Assembly: GCA_001899635.1 (NCBI GenBank)
Contig: MKVQ01000043.1
Span: 369,962-433,961 of the forward strand
DNA from: Myxococcales bacterium 68-20
GTDB taxonomy: Bacteria; Myxococcota_A; Polyangia; Polyangiales; Polyangiaceae
Direction: 5' to 3'
DNA: 64,000 nucleotides
Below, in pieces: positions 23,946-36,913 of the stretch (position 1 is its first letter; each line of letters opens with the position of its first letter). The translations under genes and the position numbers were made by a program. The notes beneath the pieces were generated by a model. That model had not been told where the DNA came from and did not search any database. It was given only the letters and a program-made list of their open reading frames with translations.

Positions 23946-24425
23946 GTGGTCCATCCCCTCCAAGAGCTCGCGCACGATCACCGAGAGCTGAGCGGCCTGC
24001 TCCTCGCGGTGCGTGATGCGCTCGCGCGTATCGAACGAGGTCAATCGAAGCTCGATGACGAGCTCCACGAGATCCGCGACGGCATCGAGGTGTTCCGCGA
24101 GGCACTGCTCGAACACTTCGCCCGTGAGCAGGAGGGGCTATTGCCCTTCGTGCTCACGCGGCTCCCGAACGTCGACAAGCGGGTCGATCAGCTCATCACG
24201 GAGCACGATCACATCGCAGAGGTCCTCACCACGCTCGTGAAGGCGCTCGGCGGCGTCGACGCCGGCGGGGAGCTGACGACCTTTCGCGCAGCGCTCGCTC
24301 GCTTCGAGGAGCTCTACGCGTCGCACTCGAAAGCCGAGCTCGCCTTCCTCGCGGAGGTCGCCGACGCGCTCACGACCGATCCGGCCGCGACCGAACAGCT
24401 CCGCGCGCTCCTCGACGAGCCCTGA
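23946..24425 (+). CDS. Hemerythrin HHE-domain protein
   Basis: A 159-residue all-helical protein. It has HPLQELAHDHRELSGLLLAV (HxxxDH-like first ligand helix), ALLEHFAREQEGLLPFV (HF..E), LITEHDHIAEVL, and EELYASHSKAELAFLAEV (H..E), spaced as in hemerythrin HHE cation-binding domains. These bind a di-iron centre and sense or carry oxygen, or act in iron or nitric oxide response. The start is GTG at 23946 with no clear ribosome binding site; a nearby ATG at 23935 is out of frame. Its Fur-type box ties it to the iron island. Confidence 0.85.
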   Translation: MVHPLQELAHDHRELSGLLLAVRDALARIERGQSKLDDELHEIRDGIEVFREALLEHFAREQEGLLPFVLTRLPNVDKRVDQLITEHDHIAEVLTTLVKALGGVDAGGELTTFRAALARFEELYASHSKAELAFLAEVADALTTDPAATEQLRALLDEP

Positions 24426-24484
24426 GCCAACGTCATCCCGAGCGCTTCGCCCGGACGTGCAGGCTTCGACGATCCCGAGAGCGC

Positions 24485-24541
24485 CGCGTGCTCGCCGTGA
24501 GCCGGAGCCCGCCGCGAGCCGCAGCCCGCCGTGAGCACGCG
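24485..24541. terminator. Possible hairpin between convergent genes
   Basis: CGCGTGCTC at 24485-24493 pairs exactly with GAGCACGCG at 24533-24541, with a 39-base GC-rich loop that can fold further. It lies between the hemerythrin gene end and the convergent gene ending at 24544. The long loop makes it a weak candidate. Confidence 0.35.
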
Positions 24542-24543
24542 CC

Positions 24544-27500
24544 TCACTGATTCGGGAGCTTCCCCTTCAGCTGGCGCACCTCGTTCTGCGCCTCACGGTG
24601 GTGCGGGTTCGCCGAGAGCAGCTCGTTGAAGTCGTTGAGGGCCTCGAGGAGACGGTTCGTCCGGACGAGGAGCTTGCCACGATAGAAGAGCGCCTTCTCG
24701 TTCGAGGGATCCTCGATGAGGACCTTCGACATCGTGCGGATCGCCTCGTCCACCGCCACGCCCGCGCCGCCGAGCGCGCGGATCCACGCGTGCAGCGTCA
24801 TGTAGTCAGCCTGCGTCGGGTCGGCCGCGATGGCCTTCTTGACGTGCTCCTCCGCGGCCGCGAGGTCGTTGCGCTGGAGGGCGCCTTCGGCGAGCCGGAA
24901 GCTCGACATCGCCTCGAGCGCAGCCTCGGCGTCGGCGAGCCCGTCATCGCCGATCTCGATCGCGCTCCCCTTCGAGATGACCGCGCCGATGTCGACCGGC
25001 ATGCGCTTGCCGGTCACGTCGTCCGAGAAATCGTCGTCCGCGGCGGGCGCAGGCGCCATGCCCTTCACGGTGGTCGCGACCGTCGATGCCGCCGATGCGG
25101 CGCCCGTTGCCTTGCCAGCGAACGGCCTGGGATCGCTCGGCGGCATGGCGAACGGCGGGTTCGGAGCCGTCTTCAGCGGGTCGGCCCCGGTGACGCTCGA
25201 CTTCGCGCCCGGCGGCATCGGCGCGTTCGTCCTTGCGCCCGGCGGAAGCACGGGCGGCGTCGGACGCGCGTTGCTCGAGGGCACCGGCGCCTTCGGCGGA
25301 GGCGGGCGCGCGATGTTGCCACCGACCGGCGGAGGCTTCGGCACTCGCTTGCCCATGAGCTCCTGGAGCGAGGGCGCCGGACGCGCGATCGTCTTGGCGT
25401 CGTCCGGCGGAACCGACGCGCGCGACACGGGCACGCGCGACACGGGCACTGGTGAGGCATCGGCCGGCGGAACCGCCCCGCCGATCCCGGGTTGCCGTGA
25501 CGACGCCGGCGGTCCGCGGAGCTCGGAAGGAGCGCCCGCGTGGAGCCCGACCATGGTCGCCTTCTTCGTCGAGATCGGGCGGATCTGCGGTGCGACTGGA
25601 CGCGCGCCTCCGGGCGGCCCTGCCGGTCGGGCCACAGGAGTGGGCGCTCGGCTCGAGCTCGGCGGAGCAGCAGCTCGCATCGGCGCAGAGGATGCCCCGA
25701 TCTTGCCGGGCGCGCTCGACATCGGACCGCGCGGCGTCTCGGGCGGCGGAAGCGTCCCCGCGGCCACCGGCTTCGCCGCCGGCGGCGGGATCGATGCCGC
25801 CGCCAGCCGCGCGCCCGATGACATCGGCGCCGGCGACGAAGGGCCACTCGACGGATACCCCGCCGGCGCCTTCGAACCAGGCGTGGCACCGGTTCCTGAA
25901 GGAGGCCCGACGCTCCGCCACGCCGCTCCGCGCGCGGCCATCGGCCCCTTCTTCTGCCCCTTGAAGGCGAACTGCCGCGTGACGGCCAGCGAATAAACGA
26001 GCGAGGAGACCACCTCCTCGTCGGCGAGGTTCTGCTTGAAGAGCTGCGGGAGCGCCATGCTCTCCGCGCGAACCGCGTCGAGCACCGTCTGCTCCTCCGG
26101 GAGCAACGCGAGGTTCGAGAGATCGGAGTCGGAGTGGATCGCGAGGGGGTGCTTTCCGATCCGATTGAGCGTCGCCCGAACGCGTGCGCGATCGGTCCAG
26201 TGACGAACGCTCGCGAGGATCGGGTTCAGTGGATGACTGACGCCGACCTCGCCGCCCCAGCCCTCGAGCAGGTCGACGTCGCGGTAATACGCGTACTGGA
26301 TCTCGGGAGCGAGATTGGCGACATGCGCGATCTTGCGGAGGATCTGTCCTTCGAGGCTCCACGCGAGCGCCTCACGCGAGACGAGGTCATGCCCGACGAG
26401 GTATTCGCCGAGGAGGATCCCGAGACGCCGCGCGCCTTCGACCGCCTGCTCGAGCGACCTCCCCTCCAGCACGCCGTCTTCGACGAGCACCTCACCGAGA
26501 AGCGCCACAGTCTCGGACAAGCGGACCTTCGCCGGGACGCCGTTGACGAAGTAGATCGTGTCGTCGTTGCCGGCGCGACCGGCCACGTTCGTCCCCTCGA
26601 AGATCACGCTCCCGGTGAGCGCGTGATCGAGCATGTACACGAGCACGTGCGGGAGCGGCGTCGCCGCGAGGTTGCCGCGCGCGGTGGGCTCGCGCGACGG
26701 AGTAGACCTCAGACGCGGGAGGGGAGCGCCGTCGAGACCTTGCTGCTGGACGACGGTGCGGTCCGGACGGTCGACTTCGCGCGGCGGGATCGACGGCGGA
26801 CGAAGCGAGTCGTTGATCATCCGGCCCATCGCCTCGGCGACGGCGGACGGGCTCGATCCGAGCGACGGCATCGACGCGCTCGCGGGATGTTCTCCCGACA
26901 CGCCCGAGTCGCCCTGCCCCGTATGCTCCTGCGCGCCGGCGTCTCCCCACGACGCGTACTGATCGGCGTACTGGTCGGAGACGCTCCGGTTCGCGCCCGG
27001 CGGAGTCGTCATCGAGAGCACCGGCGAGAGCGGCGACAGCGGTGCGGGCGGCGGACTGGCCGGGAGCGGCGCAGGCGGGACGCTCAGGGCGACGTCTTCG
27101 TTCGACTCCGGGTCGTCACCGAACGGCTGTGGCCCGGTCTCGAGGCCCTTCCGCCAGCCGTCGACCCCGAGGACCCGAAGGACGGTACGCCGCGGATCCT
27201 GCGCGAGATCGATCTCCACGGGCTGCGGGTACTGCTGGCCGTTCGCATCGGCGATGACGGCGACGCAGGGCCGCTCGCCGAGCCCCTTCGTCCCACGCGT
27301 CACCTCCGCGACCTCGCCGGTCGACAGCTGCACCATGGTCCCGAGCGGGAGCAGACCGAGCGCCGACACGAGCATGCGGAGGACCGTGCGGTCCTGCGCG
27401 TCGGTCAGCTCGTTCGCGAGCGTCGCGACGGCGTAGTCCGTCGTCGGCGGCGGGAGCCCCGGCTCCGGCGTGAGGAGATCGTTGTACCGCCGCGCCACCG

Positions 27501-28568
27501 CGATGATCGACGCGTGGAACGTCGGCGTGCGCGCGCCCCAGTACACCGGCCCGAGCCATGTCCTGCGGCGGAGCCACAATGCCTCGAACGTCAGCACCGT
27601 GCGCGTGATCGACGGCTCGTTCACGCGCCCGAGCGCGGTGAGGACCGCCGCGGCGCCCGCAGCGAGCCGGTCCTCCTGATCCTCCGAGAGCGTCGACGGC
27701 CCGGCCATCCCCGGCATCGGCGAGCCACCGGCCCCCGCGAGCGCCAGCGCGCGCGGACGCGCGACGTCGTGCATCATCGCCGCCATCGCGATCTGCGCGA
27801 GGGTCGTGCGCTCCTGGATCGTCTCGCGCGCGATCGAGACTGCGAGGATCGCCGTGTTCACAGCGCGCCCAGCCTCGTCGTAGTTGGCGTTGCGGACCTC
27901 GGTGACCCCGAGGAACGACGCCGTCGACGCGTCGGACAGATCCACGAGGCTCTGCGCGATGCGCTTGATGCGTCGCGGGAGGACGTAGCGGCTCGCCGAG
28001 AGGTCCTCGAAGAAGCGCCGCATGATGACGACCGCGGACGCGTATGCGCGGACGATGCGCTCATCGGGCGTGAGGTTCTCGAGCTCGATCCCGCGGAGAC
28101 GCGCGGCATCGGCGACCCGACGTAGGTGCATCTTCGGCGGGATCCGGATCTGGGAGGCGTTCCCGGTCCGGTGATAGAGCGAGATCTGCTCGGCGAAGGC
28201 GTTCAGATCTTCGCGCGTGATGTCGCGCGAGATGTGGAGCTCCGAGCCGCCGAGGCGCTCGAGGAGATCGCCGAGCTCGGCGGCCGCCTCGTACGCGCCT
28301 CGATTGCCCTTGAGGAGCTGCCCGGCGACGAACGTCGCCTTGTCGGCGAAGAGCACGCTCACGTTCGAGCCGGAGCGAAGGCAGTACTCTCCGACGATCT
28401 GGTGCGTCTGCTCGAGCTGACGGAGGAACGCCTGGTTGCCCAGGTCGTGCATCTGCGCGAGCTTCGTGAGGCGGTAGATTGCGACGACGACGCCGGCACC
28501 AAGCTCGCGCGCGTGCTCGCGGCGGACGAGCTCGCCCGCGTCGTTCGTCACGATGTCGAGCCGCATCG

Positions 28569-28572
<4 letters not shown>
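24544..28572 (-). CDS. Large regulator: degenerate HD domain, DUF4388 (PATAN) and C-terminal TPR
   Basis: A 1342-residue cytosolic protein. Residues about 10-460 form a helical HD-like region with MMHDVARP (H268, D269) and YNDLLTPEPG, recalling HD-GYP proteins but without a clear GYP loop, so activity is doubtful. A disordered Pro/Ser linker (about 485-630) follows. The DUF4388 (PATAN) domain at about 633-860 has LAATPLPHVLVYMLDHALTG, SVIFEGTN and IYFVNGVPAKVR. A long Pro/Ala/Gly-rich linker (about 920-1190) precedes TPR-like helices (about 1240-1342; KALFYRGKLLVRTNRLLEAL). The start overlaps the stop of the kinase gene (ATGA), so the two are coupled and probably act in one pathway. Confidence 0.78.
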
Positions 28573-31562
<2,990 letters not shown>

Positions 31563-31825
31563 GAACTCGCCCTTCGGGGCGCCCCCACCTCTCCGCGGTC
31601 AGGGACAGCGGAGCAACGAAACGACTCGTGAACCGAGCGCCCTCGACTCGCTCATCTGGAAGAATATCGACGTCTGCGACCCGAGAACACCCCCATCCGA
31701 CGGAGTGGTGGAAAGGACGAGCCCGCCGTGGCTCCTGGGGGCCGGTAGTCCTCAGGCCACCTCGAAAGCCGGCCCGGAGCCGGTATTTCAGCGCGTGCCG
31801 CTCAGGTAGCAGGGTGTGGGCCTGG

Positions 31826-34555
31826 TCAGTCCGGGACGATCGTGGGCTCGCGGACGACCGCGACGACCGCCGCCGCCGCGAGGACGCCGAGCACCGGGAC
31901 GACCGCCGGCGGCACCACACCGAACGCAATGCCGAGCGCGCCGAGGGCCTGGGCAAGGCCGCCCACGACCATCGCCATGCGCGCGCGATCGCGGCAGGCG
32001 CGAGGGATCGTCAGCGAGAGCGCAGCATCGCGAACGTCGTCCGACGCGAGCGCGACTCCCCATTCGCCCGGCGCCGAGCCCGCCGCTTCCATGGCGACCG
32101 AGACGTCGGCTGCGCCGAGCGCGCCGTCGTCGGTCGACGCGTGACCGAGCGCGGCGACGATCCGTCCGCCGTCGGCGAGGGCGCGGACCTCGGCGCCTCG
32201 GTCGACGGGGAGGATCTCCGGGCGTACGTGCTCGATGTCGAGCGCGCGCGCGATGGTCTCGCAGGTGTCGCGTGCCTCTCCACTCAGGAGCACGGGCTCG
32301 ACCCGTGCATCATGCAACCTCTGGACGGCCGCCCGGGCGCCGGGGCGAAGACCGTCCTGGAGCGCGAGGAGACCGACGAGCCGACCGCCGACCGCGACCA
32401 GGAGGACCGAGCGCCCTTCGGCCTCGAGCTGGGATGTCCGCGTATCGGCGATCGCGACGCTCACCCGCTCCTGGAGGAGGAAGGCGCGGCTTCCGACGAT
32501 GACGCGATCGCCGTTCGCTGCCAGAGCCGTGACACCGAGGCCGGAGTGCCCGAGGGCGCTCCGCACGTTGTCGGGACGCACGCCGCGCGCTCTCGCCTCG
32601 CGGAGGATCGCCGACGCGAAGGGATGCGTCGACGACATCTCCGCGCCGGCCGCGATCGCGAGGACACGGGCGATGTCGCTCTCGTCCTTGGCCCCCGGCG
32701 ATTTGCCGAGATACTTCGCGAGTGACGGCGTGGGCGAGCGAAGCCAGCCCTTCGACGAGACGCCCTCCTTCGTGATCGCCTCCACGGCGACGATCTCCGG
32801 CTCGCCGAGCAGGACCGTTCCCCGCGAGCAGAGGACGGCGACGTCGGCGCGCGCTGCAGCGTCGAACGCCTCCGCGTCCTTGTAGACGATGCCACGCCGC
32901 TGCGCCGCCGCGTGACCACGAGCATGCGCGAGCGCCGCCGCCGACACCGCCGTGGCGGCAGCGAGCGTGTAGCCTCCGCCGCACGCAGCGATAGCGACGT
33001 CGAGCCACGATCCGTTGTTGGCATAGACGGCGCCGGCCACGAGGACGCTCGCGGCGGGCGCGCCCCGCTCCACGAACCGCCGGACGAACGCAGGGAGCGG
33101 CGCAGTCGCCTCGATCAGCCTCGCGGCAGGGTCATTCCGCGACGATGCCGACTGCGAGAGCCGCAGCCATGCGCGCTCGCCACCCGAGAACGTCGCGTTG
33201 ACGCGAAGCCGTCCCGAGACGACGACCGCGCCGGCGACGACCGCATGTCCCTCCGACTTTTGCACGAGCGACGGAGAGTCGAGCCACGGAGCGACCTCCG
33301 CCTGCCCTCCGGCAACGACGATCCCGTCGACGGGGATCGTCTCGCCAGCCTCGATGATGACCTGCTCGCCGGGCTTCACGAGGGAGGCATCGACCTCGAC
33401 GGAGCTCTCTCCGCGCACGACGCGCGCGGTGACCGCGAGGCCCTTGCGCGTTCTCGCACGGGCAGCGAGCACGTCACGGCGCGCACGCGACAAGATGATG
33501 TCCACGGCCAGCGCCGACGCGGCAGCCAGCCCGACGAAGCTCGCGTGCGCCTCGGCGTGAGCACCGTGGAGCGCCGCGGAGATGGTCGCGACGACGGACG
33601 CCACGCCGATCGGCCCGAGCACGATCCAGGGAGAAGGCTCGCTCTGGTCGCGCGGACCGAGGATGCGATGCGCGAAGACGACGGCCGCCGCTGCAAGCGC
33701 GAGCGGAAGGCGCAACACCCCCGCCGACTCACCTGCGAGCGACACGACCGACGCGAGCACGCCGGCGAACACACCGACGACCGGCGCGACGGCACCGAGG
33801 CGCCGCGAGAAGCTGCTGCCATTCGCGGCCGCACGCTCGCGACGGGATGCCGGCTCGCTCGCAGGGACGGCCTCGACGTCGGTGACCGATGGCGAGCGAA
33901 GCGTCGAGGGGGACGCGTCGCGATCCCGATCGAGCTCGGGGGCGTGGTCGGAGGGGAGCTCGTCGGCCGAGTCACCTACCGCCTCGCGCGAAGACGCGTC
34001 GACGTCGTGCACCTGGGAAACGTCGCTGACCGGGGGTACCGCACGCACGCTCGGGGGCGTGGCGGTGCGCTCGTCGTCGGCGACGACGCGCTCGTCGTCA
34101 CTGTCCTCGCCGGAGACGTCGTCAGCGAACGTGACGCTCGGCGATGGTAGGCGAAGCTCCGCCGTAGACGAGGCGCGCGACGCTACCGGCGGAAAGAACG
34201 GCGTCTCCTGCGCCGCGCGCTCCCGGCCCGAAGACGGTGCGCGCCCGGCGACCGCCCCGACGTCCTTCGAGGACTGCTCGCGTACACCGCTGATGACGAC
34301 CGGCGGCTGCGCCGAGCGCGCCGCCGACGCGACCGGCGGAGGCTCGGCGGTCATCGCATCCAGCGACGGCCGGATCGACACCGCGTCGACGTAGGCGTTC
34401 TTGCAGTCGGCGTTGCAGAAGTAGCGAAACGCGCCGTCGAGAATCGCAACCTGCCCCGCGCGCAGCGAGTCGACCGGCTTGTCGCAAGCCGGGCACGACG
34501 CCGACGACGCTTCTCGCGTGGACGTGGGCGTGCTCGCTCGTGCGCGCGGATCCAT
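31826..34555 (-). CDS. Catalytically degenerate P1B-type (heavy-metal) ATPase-like protein with N-terminal TRASH/MYM-like zinc finger
   Basis: A 909-residue protein from an ATG at 34555. Residues 21-51 hold CPAC-x22-CNADC, a TRASH/MYM-like metal finger. A disordered acidic linker (about 60-245) leads to four membrane spans (about 255-357), an actuator-like domain (PGEQVIIEAGETIPVDGIVV), two spans (about 500-545), P and N domains, and two C-terminal spans. The order is that of copper/zinc ATPases. The catalytic signatures have changed: TGES is SPSL, CPC is CGG, DKTGTLT is CSRGTVL (Asp to Cys576), TGD is SGE, and GDGxND is GHASTD. The N-domain HP motif (STHPFA) is kept. It cannot pump by the usual phospho-enzyme route. 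A TTG at 34591 could add 12 residues. Confidence 0.85.
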   Translation of the reverse strand: MDPRARASTPTSTREASSASCPACDKPVDSLRAGQVAILDGAFRYFCNADCKNAYVDAVSIRPSLDAMTAEPPPVASAARSAQPPVVISGVREQSSKDVGAVAGRAPSSGRERAAQETPFFPPVASRASSTAELRLPSPSVTFADDVSGEDSDDERVVADDERTATPPSVRAVPPVSDVSQVHDVDASSREAVGDSADELPSDHAPELDRDRDASPSTLRSPSVTDVEAVPASEPASRRERAAANGSSFSRRLGAVAPVVGVFAGVLASVVSLAGESAGVLRLPLALAAAAVVFAHRILGPRDQSEPSPWIVLGPIGVASVVATISAALHGAHAEAHASFVGLAAASALAVDIILSRARRDVLAARARTRKGLAVTARVVRGESSVEVDASLVKPGEQVIIEAGETIPVDGIVVAGGQAEVAPWLDSPSLVQKSEGHAVVAGAVVVSGRLRVNATFSGGERAWLRLSQSASSRNDPAARLIEATAPLPAFVRRFVERGAPAASVLVAGAVYANNGSWLDVAIAACGGGYTLAAATAVSAAALAHARGHAAAQRRGIVYKDAEAFDAAARADVAVLCSRGTVLLGEPEIVAVEAITKEGVSSKGWLRSPTPSLAKYLGKSPGAKDESDIARVLAIAAGAEMSSTHPFASAILREARARGVRPDNVRSALGHSGLGVTALAANGDRVIVGSRAFLLQERVSVAIADTRTSQLEAEGRSVLLVAVGGRLVGLLALQDGLRPGARAAVQRLHDARVEPVLLSGEARDTCETIARALDIEHVRPEILPVDRGAEVRALADGGRIVAALGHASTDDGALGAADVSVAMEAAGSAPGEWGVALASDDVRDAALSLTIPRACRDRARMAMVVGGLAQALGALGIAFGVVPPAVVPVLGVLAAAAVVAVVREPTIVPD

Positions 34556-34699
34556 CCGTCCCCAAGTGGCCCTGGAGACGCGCCGTGTCAAGAACGTCGC
34601 TGGGTGCGATGCGTCGGTGCGCGTGTGCGGGCTGAACGAAGGTTCTCTCCGTCGCCCGCTTCTTCGTCCGAGGCGGCGCGAGCCGGCGAGGTGATGCGA

Positions 34700-35908
34700 T
34701 CAGCGCGCGAAGGTCGTGAGGACCTTGCGCACGGCGGCGACGCCCTCGGCGAGCTCGGACTCCGTCACGACGAGCGGCGGCGTGAAGCGGATCACCCGCT
34801 CGCCCGCCGCGGTGAGGAGCACGCCCGCGTCGGCGATCTTCGGGAGGATGTCGCGCACGACGAAGCCTTGCTTCAAGACGAGGCCGCGGAGGAGCCCCAC
34901 GCCACGCTCTCCCTCGCACATTTCCGGCAGCTCGCGCGCGAGCTCCGAGAGCATCGCGCCGAGGCGGTCGCCCTTCGCCTTCGCGCCGGCGACGAGGCCC
35001 TCCTCTTCGAGGATCGACAGCACCGCCCTCGCCGCAGCGCTCGCGAACGGGTTGCCGCCGAACGTGGAGCCGTGGGTGCCGGGAGGCAACGCGCCGGCGA
35101 GCTCTTCCGTGGTGAGCATCGCGCCGATGGGACAGCCGCCGCCGAGGCCCTTCGCGAGCGACATCGCGTCCGGCCGGATCGACGTCGACTGGAAGCCGAA
35201 CCAGTGACCGGTGCGGCCGATCCCGGTCTGCACCTCGTCGAGGAGGAGGAGCGCGCCGCGCTCGCTCGTGAGCGAACGGAGCGCCTCGAGGAAGCCCGAC
35301 GGGGCAGGCAGGACACCGCCCTCGCCCTGCACCGGCTCCACGATGATCGCGGCGACGTCGTCACGAAGCTCTGCCTTCACCGCCTCGATGTCGCCGTAGG
35401 CCACGTGGGTCACGCCTTCGACGCCGCCGAATCCCTCACGGTACTTCGGCGTGCCGGTGAGGGAGACCGCGCCCATCGTCCGCCCGTGGAACGCGTTGTG
35501 GAAGGCGATGAAGCGGGTGCGCTTCGTGTCGCCCTTCGCGAAGAAGTGGCGACGGGCGAGCTTGAACATCGCCTCGTTCGCCTCGGCGCCCGAGTTGCAG
35601 AAGAACGCGCGCGCCATCCCGCTGCGCTCGCAGAGCTCGTCGGCGAGCAGCACGTTCTCCTCGTTGTAGAAATAGTTGGAGACGTGCATCACCCGCCCGG
35701 CCTGCTCGGCGAGCGTCGCGACGAGCTTCGGGTGCGCGTGGCCGACCGCGCACACGGCGACGCCGGCGGCGAGGTCGAGCCAGCGGCGTCCGTCGACGTC
35801 GAAGAGCTCGCAGCCCTTCCCTCGCGCGACCACGATCGGCGCGGGCTTGTAGTTGGGGTAGAGACGCTTCTGGGCGATTGCGAGGAGCTCGGCGCTCTTG
35901 GTGCTCAT
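34700..35908 (-). CDS. argD: Acetylornithine/ornithine-type aminotransferase (class III, PLP)
   Basis: A 402-residue fold-type I enzyme. It has the PLP-binding CNSGAEANEAMFKLAR, HNAFHGRTMGAVSLTGTPKYR, IVEPVQGEGGV, LLLDEVQTGIGRTG and the Schiff-base lysine in SLAKGLGGGCPIGA (Lys253), with HGSTFGGNPFASAAA. Length and motifs fit ArgD, which makes N-acetylornithine in arginine synthesis. No other arginine gene is nearby, so ornithine or succinylornithine as substrate cannot be excluded. The ATG at 35908 starts a normal N-terminus; the frame continues upstream to 35992 without homology-like sequence. Confidence 0.85.
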   Translation of the reverse strand: MSTKSAELLAIAQKRLYPNYKPAPIVVARGKGCELFDVDGRRWLDLAAGVAVCAVGHAHPKLVATLAEQAGRVMHVSNYFYNEENVLLADELCERSGMARAFFCNSGAEANEAMFKLARRHFFAKGDTKRTRFIAFHNAFHGRTMGAVSLTGTPKYREGFGGVEGVTHVAYGDIEAVKAELRDDVAAIIVEPVQGEGGVLPAPSGFLEALRSLTSERGALLLLDEVQTGIGRTGHWFGFQSTSIRPDAMSLAKGLGGGCPIGAMLTTEELAGALPPGTHGSTFGGNPFASAAARAVLSILEEEGLVAGAKAKGDRLGAMLSELARELPEMCEGERGVGLLRGLVLKQGFVVRDILPKIADAGVLLTAAGERVIRFTPPLVVTESELAEGVAAVRKVLTTFAR

Positions 35909-36093
35909 GGCGGTCCGGGAGGGTACTTTACGTGCCGCGCCCGCGTCAGGGACAAATGCGGGATCGGCGGGCGTGGCTCGGGCGTGGCTCATACCTCGAG
36001 GGTCACCCCGACCTGGTCTAGCCTGAAGATCCAGATTGTCGAAATCGGGGGTACCAGCGGTCCACCTCGACGCCGCCTCCGCACGCTCGATCG

Positions 36094-36882
36094 TCAGGAT
36101 CGCAGCGCGATCAGCGTTCGCGCGATCTCGGCGAAGCCTTCGCCTCGCTCCGCTCGGGCGACGTAGCGCGGCAGAACGCTGAGCTTGGTGACGAACGCCC
36201 GCACGTTGGCGACGCCGAAGGTCGTCCGGAAGGCGGCGAAGCAGGCCGCATCGTTCGAGCTGTCTCCGACGAAAGCCCAGCGGTAGACGGCACGTCCAGG
36301 GTCCTCACCGAAGCGGTCGCGGAGAAAGCGGACCGCCCCCGACGCCTTGTCGTCACGCTCGAAGGAGGCGTGGAGGTGAACGCTCGAGCGCGTGGTCCGC
36401 GCGCCTTCGGCGACGACGAGACGCCCTAGCGCCTCGACCTGCTCCTCGGGGAGCTTCACCCGCTCGCCGATGTCCCACGCCACGTCCGAACGGCGACCGC
36501 GGACGTCGTCGGCGAGCTCGATCGCGGGCATCGCGACACGGACCTTCGCGACGAGCGCATCGAGCCGCGCGCGGCGCTCCTCGACCTCCGCAGGCGTGCC
36601 GTCCGGGATGACGCGCACGCCGTGGCCCTCACGCACGACGAAGACGGCGCCGTTCTCCGTCACCGCGCCGTCGAGCGGCCACTGGCGAACGAGCACCTCG
36701 GCCCATGCGCTCGGGCGCCCGGTCACGGCGACGAGCGGCAGCCCTGCATCGCGCAGGTCCCAGAGCGCGCCGTACGCGGCTCGCTCGAGCACGCCGTACG
36801 TGAGCACCGTGTCGTCGAGATCGAAGAGGAGGCCCGTGAGCCCGCGCGCTTCTTCGCGCCCGAGGGCCGCGAGCGGCCTCAT
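36094..36882 (-). CDS. HAD-superfamily hydrolase (Cof/MPGP-like type IIB)
   Basis: A 262-residue cytosolic phosphatase-like protein. Motif I is LLFDLDDTVLTYG (about 18-30), motif II is VAVTGRP (about 52-58), and motif IV is FVGDSSNDAACF (about 215-226), all intact. The cap domain between motifs II and IV has ENGAVFVVREGHGVRVIPDG, as in type IIB enzymes such as mannosyl-3-phosphoglycerate phosphatase. The substrate cannot be told. It lies 31 bases downstream of the RlmI-like gene on the same strand. Confidence 0.82.
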   Translation of the reverse strand: MRPLAALGREEARGLTGLLFDLDDTVLTYGVLERAAYGALWDLRDAGLPLVAVTGRPSAWAEVLVRQWPLDGAVTENGAVFVVREGHGVRVIPDGTPAEVEERRARLDALVAKVRVAMPAIELADDVRGRRSDVAWDIGERVKLPEEQVEALGRLVVAEGARTTRSSVHLHASFERDDKASGAVRFLRDRFGEDPGRAVYRWAFVGDSSNDAACFAAFRTTFGVANVRAFVTKLSVLPRYVARAERGEGFAEIARTLIALRS

Positions 36883-36913
36883 CGTCGACTGCGCTCGGTC
36901 GGCTCGCGCCTCG

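Noticed and set aside
26134-28125. Open plus-strand frame of 663 codons
   Set aside because: Antisense to the HD/DUF4388 gene and Arg-rich without motifs.
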